Assembly (NCBI GenBank): GCA_029567145.1
Contig: JAKQLM010000492.1
Location: 1 to 35,069, forward strand
Reading direction: 5' to 3'
DNA from: Pseudomonadota bacterium
GTDB lineage: Bacteria; Pseudomonadota; Alphaproteobacteria; Rhodobacterales; Rhodobacteraceae
Length of the DNA: 35,069 bases
Shown one piece after another: positions 29,116-35,069 of this stretch; the first letter of the stretch is position 1; each line of letters opens with the position of its first letter. Under the pieces are notes generated by a model, which worked only from the letters and a program-made list of their open reading frames with translations, searched no databases and was not told the DNA's origin. The position numbers and the translations under genes were made by a program.

Positions 29116-29855
29116 TCGGCGATCTCGGGGCGGCGGCCGTGGCCGTGGACCAGGACGATGGCGAAGTAGGGGCAGTCGTGATCCTCGACCTCGGTCAGGC
29201 GGGCGACCCTTTGGCCGGGCATCGTGCCGCGTTCGACCAGCCAGGCCTGGTCGAGCCGCCCTGTCCGTTCAAGCGCGCGGCGAACGCGCGGCAGGTTGCG
29301 GCCGGTCTTCATCACGACCAGCGCGTCGGCGTTCGACATGTGGCGAACGAGATCCTCCTCGGGCAGCGTGCCCATCAGGATCGTCAGCACATCGTCGCCC
29401 CAGGTGATCGGGGTATCCGTGGCGTTCCAGCAGCCGGTCATTCCGGTGATGCCGGGGATCACCTCGACCGGGACGCGGCCTTGCAGGCGGGAATGCAGGT
29501 GCATGAAGCTGCCGTAGAAGAACGGGTCGCCTTCGCAGAGGACCAGGATATCCTCGGTGGCCGCAAGCGTGGCAAGCCGGGTGGCCCAGTCGTCGTAGAA
29601 CTGGGCCAGCGCATTGGTGTATTCCGGGCTGTCGAAGGGAAGTTCCGTGGTGACGGGGTATTCCATCGGGTATTCGATGGCGGCCGGGTTCAGCATGCCG
29701 TCGACGATCCGGCGGGCCTGTCCCGCGCGACCGGCCTTGCGGAAATAGGCGACGTGGCGCGCGTCACCGATGGCGCGGGCGGCCCGCAGGCTCATCAGGT
29801 CGGGGTCGCCGGGGCCGAGGCCTGCGCAGATCACCTTGCCGGTCACGGGGGCCAT
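29112..29855 (-). CDS. cobI: Precorrin-2 C20-methyltransferase CobI
   Basis: A 247-residue tetrapyrrole methylase that makes precorrin-3A. ICAGLGPGDPDLMSLRAARAI is the SAM loop; LCEGDPFFYGSFMHLHSRL, VIPGITGMTGCWNATDTPI and VVMKTGRNLPRVR are family segments. The start at 29855 (MAPVTG) is favoured because AAGGA lies 6 bases before it; the ATG at 29861 (MTMAPVTG) has no spacing from that site but overlaps the cobH stop (ATGA). Between cobH and cobJ. Confidence 0.95.
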   Translation of the reverse strand: MAPVTGKVICAGLGPGDPDLMSLRAARAIGDARHVAYFRKAGRAGQARRIVDGMLNPAAIEYPMEYPVTTELPFDSPEYTNALAQFYDDWATRLATLAATEDILVLCEGDPFFYGSFMHLHSRLQGRVPVEVIPGITGMTGCWNATDTPITWGDDVLTILMGTLPEEDLVRHMSNADALVVMKTGRNLPRVRRALERTGRLDQAWLVERGTMPGQRVARLTEVEDHDCPYFAIVLVHGHGRRPEIAE

Positions 29856-29857
29856 GG

Positions 29858-30487
29858 TCATTCCTTCCGCGAGGCAAGGGCGTTGACCGCCGCCACGGTG
29901 ATGGCGCTGCCGCCGAGGCGGCCCTTGACGATGACGGATGGGGCGGGCGGGGCGTCCATCAGCGCGTCCTTGGATTCGGCGGCACCGACGAAGCCCACCG
30001 GGCAGCCGATAATCGCGGCGGGCCGGGGACAGGCGGGGTCTTCGAGCATGTTCAGGAGGTGGAAGAGGGCGGTGGGCGCGTTGCCGATGGCGACGATCGC
30101 GCCTTGGAGGTGCGGACGCCAGAGTTCCACGGCGGCGGCGGAGCGCGTGTTCTGCATCCGGGCAGCAAGGGCGGGGACTTCCGGATGTTGGAGCGTGCAG
30201 ATGATCTGATTGTTCGCGGGCAGGCGCTTTTTCGTGATCCCCTCGCTGACCATGCGGACATCGCAAAGGATGGGCGCACCCGCCTCCAATGCTGCCCGGG
30301 CGGCGATGGCCATGCCGGGGGAGAACCGGATGTGCGGCGCGAGGTCGACCATCCCGGCGGCGTGGATCATGCGGACGGCGACGATCTCTTCTTCAGGCGT
30401 GAAGCGGGCGAGGTCGGCCTCGGCCCGGATCATGGCGAAGGATGCCAGGTAGATCGCGGCGCCGTCGGTTTCATAGGTATGGGGCAT
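29858..30487 (-). CDS. cobH: Precorrin-8X methylmutase CobH
   Basis: A 209-residue enzyme that moves the methyl group from C11 to C12, giving hydrogenobyrinic acid. The active-site histidine is at residue 42 in RMIHAAGMVDLA; DVRMVSEGITKKRLP and AIIGCPVGFVGAAESKDAL are hallmark segments. Length is normal. Its start lies 17 bases inside the end of cobG, indicating coupling. Confidence 0.96.
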   Translation of the reverse strand: MPHTYETDGAAIYLASFAMIRAEADLARFTPEEEIVAVRMIHAAGMVDLAPHIRFSPGMAIAARAALEAGAPILCDVRMVSEGITKKRLPANNQIICTLQHPEVPALAARMQNTRSAAAVELWRPHLQGAIVAIGNAPTALFHLLNMLEDPACPRPAAIIGCPVGFVGAAESKDALMDAPPAPSVIVKGRLGGSAITVAAVNALASRKE

Positions 30488-31613
30488 GGAGGGCTTTCAG
30501 GTGGTCTTGGATGGCCTGCGGGGTAAGGCCGGTCAGGCTGGGCGTGTCATGGGCGGTGCCGTTGCGGATCAGGTCATAGCCCTGGCCGGTGGCGGTGAGC
30601 GTGGTCTTTGTGGCGCTGGGGTGCGCACAGCCCTTGGCGCAGCCGGAGATGTGGAGCGTCTGGTCTGGCGCGAGGTGCAGAGCGAGATCGCGGGCAAGGT
30701 TGCGCGTGTCGCCAAGGCCCTGCGGGCAGCCGGGCGCACCGGTGCAGGCGGTGATGCGCAGGATCGGGTCGGTCGGATCGGTGATCAGGCCGGGAATCGC
30801 GGGGAGTTCCGTCGCGCCGACGAGGAGCAGCATCCGCCAGGGGGTAGGGCAGAGTTCGTGGCCGAGGGCGGCGAGGGCCTGGAGCGTCTCGGCGCGCATC
30901 TGGCCGAAGGCGAGGGCGACGAGGGCGCCGTCCGGGTGGAGGCAAGGGCTGGGGGTCGCCAGGGGGTCTGCGGGCGCAAGGGTGCAGCCGGGCGGGACGG
31001 TTCCGCGCGCGATGAGGGCGGCCATGCGGCCGCGGCCGTTGGTGATGCCGCCGCTTTGGACGAACCAGTTGGCCATGTCGACGGCGTCTTTCGCGAGGTC
31101 GGTGACGGGCTGGCCGAGGGGGTGGCCGTCGGGGCGCAGGATGAGCCTTCCGTCTGTGGCGCGTTCGACACGGATATCGACGGAAGCGTCGGTGAGGACG
31201 GGGCGGGGGCCGGTGTCGAGGGCGAAGCCGAACTTGCCGGGGAGGTGCGGCATCCGGGTCAGGGCTGCGGTGAGGGTTGTAGCCAGCGCGTTGGTCTCGG
31301 CGTCGCTGAACGGGGTCACGATGAGGTTGCGGAGGGATTCGGTTTCGATGTCGGGGTCGATGAGGCCCTGGGCGCGGAGGTCAGCGATCAGGCGCGGGTG
31401 GCTGGCCTCGGTCACGCCGCGCAGTTGCAGGTTGGCGCGGGCGGAGAGGTCGATGATGCCGTTGCCGTGGCTTTGGGCGGCTTCGGCGATGGCTTGCGCC
31501 TGTTGCGGCGTAAGGCGGCCCAGCGGGGGGCGGATGCGGGTGACGAGGCCGTCGCCGGACTGCATCGGGCGGAGCGCGCCGGGGCACCAGCCTTTGATCT
31601 CCCAGGCGGTCAT
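30471..31613 (-). CDS. cobG: Precorrin-3B synthase CobG
   Basis: A 380-residue monooxygenase of the nitrite/sulfite reductase fold. It uses O2 to hydroxylate C20 and form the gamma-lactone of precorrin-3B. The Fe-S cluster cysteines are visible as C-x5-C (CTGAPGC) and C-x3-C (CAKGC) in the C-terminal half; the N-terminal half has LSARANLQLRGV. It is diagnostic of the oxygen-dependent route. The ATG at 31613 (MTAWEIKGWCPG) matches family starts; the track start at 31664 is intergenic. Leucine codons are often CTC here, unlike the upstream methylases. Confidence 0.93.
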   Translation of the reverse strand: MTAWEIKGWCPGALRPMQSGDGLVTRIRPPLGRLTPQQAQAIAEAAQSHGNGIIDLSARANLQLRGVTEASHPRLIADLRAQGLIDPDIETESLRNLIVTPFSDAETNALATTLTAALTRMPHLPGKFGFALDTGPRPVLTDASVDIRVERATDGRLILRPDGHPLGQPVTDLAKDAVDMANWFVQSGGITNGRGRMAALIARGTVPPGCTLAPADPLATPSPCLHPDGALVALAFGQMRAETLQALAALGHELCPTPWRMLLLVGATELPAIPGLITDPTDPILRITACTGAPGCPQGLGDTRNLARDLALHLAPDQTLHISGCAKGCAHPSATKTTLTATGQGYDLIRNGTAHDTPSLTGLTPQAIQDHLKALHAPYL

Positions 31614-31658
31614 GCGGGGTGACCTTGGGTTGGGGCGGTTTCCGAATTGAGCGCTGAC

Positions 31659-31736
31659 GCGCAAGTCTTTTGTCTCGCCTTATGCGCGTGAAGAACGCGC
31701 AACGGCTCGGGTTTGCCTCCGGCGGGGATATTTGGA
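31659..31736 (+). repeat. 80-bp dispersed repeat, copy B (between cobN and cobG)
   Basis: GCGCAAGTCTTTTGTCTCGC, then the stem GCGCGT-GAAGA-ACGCGC, AACGGCTCGGG, TTGCCTCCGGCGGGGATATTTGGA. It is the same element as copy A at 25930-26009 but runs against the cob genes here. It occupies most of the 142-base cobN-cobG spacer; I see no other feature in that spacer. Confidence 0.85.
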
Positions 31737-31755
31737 GACATGAAATGGCTGCAGG

Positions 31756-34700
31756 TCATGCGGCACCGTCCAGCCGCGCGGCGATGGAGTTGCGGCGGGT
31801 TTGCCAGAGGCCGGCGTCGTGGAGGCGGCGGAAGACGTCTTCCATCGCGGCGAGGGCGGCGGGGTTTTCGCGGTTAAGGAAGTCGCGGACCTCGTCACGG
31901 CCGAGGGTGGCGTCGTGGTAGAGGTCGAAAAGGTGCGGGGGCACGACCTGGGCCAGGTGGGCGAAGGCGGCCATGTGGTCGAGGGTAGCGGCGATTTCGG
32001 CGGCACCCCGGTAGCCGTGGTTCATCATGCCTTCCGCCCATGCCGGGTTGGCGGCGCGGGCGCGGGTGACGCGGGCGATTTCCTCGGTCAGGGTTCTTGC
32101 GTGCGGGGTGTCGGGGCGGGTGGCGTCGAGGTGGTAGAGGGTGGGTTTGACCCCCCCGAGTTTGGCGACGGCGGCGGCGAAGCCTGCCTCGTGCGCGGCG
32201 TAGTCGGCGGCGATCAGGACGTCGGTTTCGGGGAGATCCTGGGCGTGGACGAAGCTGTCGGAAGCGAGGATGCGCTGCTCCAGGGCTTCGCGGGCTTCGG
32301 TGGACTGGCCGTCGGGGCCGATGGCCCAGCTGGAAGCGCTGAGCCAGGCTTCGCCGGCGGCGGCGCGGGCTTCGTCCGTGAAGGTGTCGGCGGCGGTTCC
32401 CATCCCCAGGCCGTAGAGGCCGGGTTTGGGGCCGAAGACGCGGGCTTCGCGGGTGGTGTAGGGGTTGTCTTCGGCGGTTTCTTCACGGGTCGAAAGGGCC
32501 TCGGCCCCGGCTTCGAAGAGCTGGGCGAGGGTCGGGAAGACGTCGCGGAAGAGGCCGGAGACGCGGAGGGTGACGTCTATGCGCGGGCGTCCGAGGATCG
32601 CGAGGGGCAGGATTTCGAAGCCGGAGACCCTGGCGGAACCGTCGTCCCATTTGGGGGCAAGGCCAGCGAGGTGGAGGGCCATGGCGAACTCTTCCCCCGC
32701 CGTGCGCATGGTGGCGCTGCCCCACAGGTCGACGACAAGGCCGCGCGGGTAGTCGCCGTGGTCCTGCAGGTGACGGCGGATCAGTTCCTCGGCCAGTTTC
32801 ACGCCCTGGGCGTGGGCGTTGCGCGAGGGGACGGCGCGGGGGTCGACGGAGAAGAGGTTTCTTCCGGTGGGGAGGACGTCGGAGCGGCCCCGGTTGGGGG
32901 AGCCCGCGGGACCGGGGGGCACGCGGTGACCGTTGAGGGCGGTGAGGAGGCCTTGGGTTTCGCCCTCGCCCTGGCCGAAGATGTGCAGGCCGACTCCGTA
33001 CTGGCTTTCCTTCAGGTCGCAGACGAAGCGGTCGATCCGGGTGATCGCTTCGGCGGGGGTGGCGTTTGGGGCGAGGCCGAGGTCTTCCGCCACGCCGGAG
33101 GCTGACGCTTCGTCACGGATGCTGGAGATCAGGCGGGTGCGGCGGGCGGGGTCTAACCCGTCGGCGGTGGAGTATTCGTCGAGCAGGCGTTCAAGGCGTT
33201 GGAGTTCGGGGGGGACGGTGCTTTGCGCCAGGGGGGGCGGCAGGTGGCCGAGGGTGACGGCCCCGATGCGGCGTTTGGCCTGGGCAGCCTCGCCGGGGTC
33301 GTTGACGATGAAGGGGTAGATGACCGGGGTGGGGCCGATGAGGGCCTCGGGCCAGCAGGTGTCGGAGAGGGCGACGGATTTGCCGGGAAGCCATTCGAGC
33401 GTGCCGTGGGCACCCATGTGGATCAGGGCGTGGAGGGATTGTGCGCGGAGCCAGAGGTAGAAGGCGACATAGGCGTGGCGCGGGGTGCGGGAGAGGTCGT
33501 GGTAGCTGTCGTCGCGGGTCTGGACGTCGCCGCGTTCGGGTTGCAGGGCGATGAGGGTTGCGCCCCGGCGGGTGGCGGGGAAGTGGAACTGGCCGTCCCT
33601 GACCGAGGGGTCGGTAGCGGGGTCGCCCCAGGCTTCGGTGAGGGTCTGACGGAGGGGGTCGGGGATGGCTTCGAGGGCTGTTTCGTAGGCGGAGAGGGGC
33701 CAGGAGAGGGTTTCGGTCAGCGCCTGCGGCAGGGGATCGCCCTGGCTGATGGAATAGCCTTCGGCGGTGAGGACATCGAGGAGACGGTCGATCGACGCCA
33801 GCGCGTCGAGGCCGACGGCATGGGCCATCTGGTGTGCGCGGCCGGGATAGGTGGAGAGGATGATCGCCAACTGCCGGTCTTGCGCGGGAGTGGCGGCGAG
33901 GTGGTGCCAGTGGGTGATGCGGTCCACCACGGCCTGAATGCGGGTGGCGTCAGCGCGGTGGGCGAAGCGGGAGAATTGCAGATCCGGGTGGCGCTTGCCG
34001 GGGGACTTGTGGCTGATCAGGCCGGCAAAGAGGCGGCCGTCGACCTCGGGCAGCACCACGTGCATCGCAAGGTCGGCGGGCGACAGGCCCCGGTCGGACG
34101 CGGCCCAGTCGCGGCGGCGGGCGGTGGAGAGGGCGACCTGGAAGACGGGGCAAAGTGCTGCGTCAAAGGGGGTCTGGCCGGTGTCGGATTTGGCAGAGAA
34201 GGCGGTGGCGTTGATCACGGCCACGGGCGGGTTTGCGGTCAGGTGGGGTGAGAGCCAGTCAGCGACGCCGGGGGCCTTGAGGCTGGGGGCGAAGGCGCCA
34301 TAGGCCGCGAAGCCTGCGGCGCGGAGGGCGTGGATCAGGGCGTCCACCGGGGCGGTGTCGCCGGAGGTGAGGTAGCTGCGGTAGAAGGTGACGAGGACGG
34401 GGCCTTTGGGTTCGGGCGTCTTGGAGCGAGTGCTGGTGGTGGAGAGATCGGGCGCGTGATGCGAGGCCGTTGGTGCGATGGCCGATGCCGGCTGCCCCCC
34501 CTCCACAGCCCTCTCCGACGTGGGGGGGAGGGAGGCGTTGGGAGCGGCGTCGGGATGGTTCTGCGGCGTCGGATGGGTGAAGCCGTGGATGACCTGGTGC
34601 GGCCCCTCCCCCTCTGTGGGGAGGGGATGGCGGGCTTGTGGCGCGGGAATCACCCCCCGGTCCGGGTCGTAGAACCCCATCTGCGGCACGGTCTTGTCGC

Positions 34701-35069
34701 CGATCACCGGGGCGACGTAGATGCCTGCGGCCAGCGCCAGTTGCGCCAGCGCGGCATGGGCGGCGACGGCTCCGCCTTCGTCGCACAGCGCCTGCAGACG
34801 GCGGAGGGTGGAGACGGGGAGGGTGGAAAGCTCATCCAGCCGCGGGTCGGGGCGGCCGTCGGCTGGAAGGACGGCAAGCGCGATGCCCTGGCGGCGGGCA
34901 AGGTCCTGCAGCGTGGCGAGGCCGTAGAGCCAGTAGGCCTCGCCCCCGATCAGGCGGACAAGGATGGCCTTCGCGGCGAAAAGGGTTTTCTCGACGTAGG
35001 TGTCGACCGAGACCGGGTGTTTCAGCGCAACGATGTTGGCCAGCCGCAGGGTAGGGTGGGTGATATCAC
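31756..35069 (-). CDS. cobN: Cobaltochelatase large subunit CobN (5' end beyond window)
   Basis: The frame is open from the stop at 31756 to the window edge, giving 1103 residues of the CobN subunit, which with CobS and CobT inserts cobalt into hydrogenobyrinic acid a,c-diamide at the cost of ATP. The track begins at a GTG at 34707, but translation of the upstream part gives clear CobN sequence (ALKHPVSVDTYVEKTLF; GGEAYWLYGL), so roughly 100-200 N-terminal residues are missing. Signature segments include MGAHGTLEWLPGKSVALS, NDPGEAAQAKRRIGAVTLGHLPPP, VDLWGSATMRTAGEEFAMAL and RIDVTLRVSGLFRDVFP. A ~75-residue low-complexity insertion lies between the GFYDPDRGVI and VTFYRSYL segments (see repeat entry). 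Confidence 0.95.
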   Translation of the reverse strand, partial: DITHPTLRLANIVALKHPVSVDTYVEKTLFAAKAILVRLIGGEAYWLYGLATLQDLARRQGIALAVLPADGRPDPRLDELSTLPVSTLRRLQALCDEGGAVAAHAALAQLALAAGIYVAPVIGDKTVPQMGFYDPDRGVIPAPQARHPLPTEGEGPHQVIHGFTHPTPQNHPDAAPNASLPPTSERAVEGGQPASAIAPTASHHAPDLSTTSTRSKTPEPKGPVLVTFYRSYLTSGDTAPVDALIHALRAAGFAAYGAFAPSLKAPGVADWLSPHLTANPPVAVINATAFSAKSDTGQTPFDAALCPVFQVALSTARRRDWAASDRGLSPADLAMHVVLPEVDGRLFAGLISHKSPGKRHPDLQFSRFAHRADATRIQAVVDRITHWHHLAATPAQDRQLAIILSTYPGRAHQMAHAVGLDALASIDRLLDVLTAEGYSISQGDPLPQALTETLSWPLSAYETALEAIPDPLRQTLTEAWGDPATDPSVRDGQFHFPATRRGATLIALQPERGDVQTRDDSYHDLSRTPRHAYVAFYLWLRAQSLHALIHMGAHGTLEWLPGKSVALSDTCWPEALIGPTPVIYPFIVNDPGEAAQAKRRIGAVTLGHLPPPLAQSTVPPELQRLERLLDEYSTADGLDPARRTRLISSIRDEASASGVAEDLGLAPNATPAEAITRIDRFVCDLKESQYGVGLHIFGQGEGETQGLLTALNGHRVPPGPAGSPNRGRSDVLPTGRNLFSVDPRAVPSRNAHAQGVKLAEELIRRHLQDHGDYPRGLVVDLWGSATMRTAGEEFAMALHLAGLAPKWDDGSARVSGFEILPLAILGRPRIDVTLRVSGLFRDVFPTLAQLFEAGAEALSTREETAEDNPYTTREARVFGPKPGLYGLGMGTAADTFTDEARAAAGEAWLSASSWAIGPDGQSTEAREALEQRILASDSFVHAQDLPETDVLIAADYAAHEAGFAAAVAKLGGVKPTLYHLDATRPDTPHARTLTEEIARVTRARAANPAWAEGMMNHGYRGAAEIAATLDHMAAFAHLAQVVPPHLFDLYHDATLGRDEVRDFLNRENPAALAAMEDVFRRLHDAGLWQTRRNSIAARLDGAA
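34430..34655 (-). repeat. Palindrome-rich in-frame insertion in cobN
   Basis: Between two conserved CobN blocks the DNA holds CCCCTCCCC-CTCTGT-GGGGAGGGG (34603-34626, perfect 9-base arms) and an imperfect C/G-rich pair around 34495-34533 (CCCCCCCTCCAC ... GTGGGGGGGAGGG). The encoded protein is proline-, alanine- and threonine-rich (HPLPTEGEGPHQ; ASLPPTSERAVEGGQP). These translations resemble those of intergenic palindromic repeats in other proteobacteria. The frame stays open, so CobN is probably still made with an extra loop. Confidence 0.65.

Noticed and set aside
31801-33105. Plus-strand ORF of 434 residues opposite cobN
   Set aside because: Glycine- and valine-rich shadow of the cobN gene, which is confirmed by several family signatures.
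34707-34709. GTG as the cobN start, as implied by the ORF track
   Set aside because: The frame continues open to the window edge and encodes clear CobN sequence upstream, so the real start is outside.
1-35069. CRISPR array, IS element, prophage, tRNA or rRNA
   Set aside because: No regularly spaced repeats, transposase or integrase motifs, att-like duplications or conserved RNA gene sequences were seen on either strand.

Overview
The window is chromosomal DNA of high G+C content from an alphaproteobacterium, most likely a member of the Rhodobacterales (Rhodobacter/Paracoccus-like). This rests on four things seen in the sequence. The F0 ATP synthase operon is atpI-B-E-X-F with a duplicated b' subunit. 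A MipZ-type ParA ATPase is present. The gene order ffh...rpsP...rimM...trmD...rplS-rpmE is kept. There is an aerobic (CobF/CobG/CobN-type) cobalamin cluster. No phage, transposase, CRISPR array, rRNA or tRNA was seen.

Layout. 1-1030: the end of an OmpA-family protein and a GntR/FadR-family regulator. 1070-3740: F0 operon on the minus strand. 3840-5310: an ArsR-family regulator, a 58-aa unknown protein and mipZ; the last two overlap tail to tail. 5390-14420: one long minus-strand translation and protein-targeting block, ffh - three GNAT acetyltransferases - chorismate mutase - rpsP - bluB - rimM - membrane protein - trmD - membrane protein with a charged tail - rplS - rpmE. Many of these genes overlap by 1 to 4 bases. 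14480-18510: two unknown genes (a double Rid-domain protein and a small membrane protein), then a LysR regulator with an EamA transporter, and a flavodoxin-fold quinone reductase.

18588-35069: a large cobalamin (B12) and cobalt region. In minus-strand transcription order it reads cobN (5' end outside the window), cobG, cobH, cobI, cobJ, [cobK on the plus strand], cobL, cobE, cobM, cobB, cobA, then a B12 riboswitch with a CbiM-like permease and a DUF1636 protein, then a second B12 riboswitch with cbtB, cbtA, cobF and an APH-fold kinase. Together they cover cobalt uptake, uroporphyrinogen III methylation, most steps of the oxygen-dependent corrin ring pathway, a,c-diamidation and the large cobaltochelatase subunit. 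bluB, which makes the lower ligand, lies 9 kb away inside the ribosomal block.

The most unusual content is non-coding. (i) Three modular clusters of perfect palindromes, all centred on TTNNAA, lie at gene boundaries. (ii) An ~80-bp repeat occurs twice inside the cob cluster, and its central stem carries a compensatory base change. (iii) A palindrome-rich low-complexity segment sits in frame inside cobN. (iv) The two B12 riboswitches share a GGGTGT-loop hairpin just before the ribosome binding site. (v) cobK and cobL start divergently on one CATG. The kinase coupled to cobF is the best candidate for an undescribed enzyme role. Functions are assigned from recognised motifs and context only; no searches were run.
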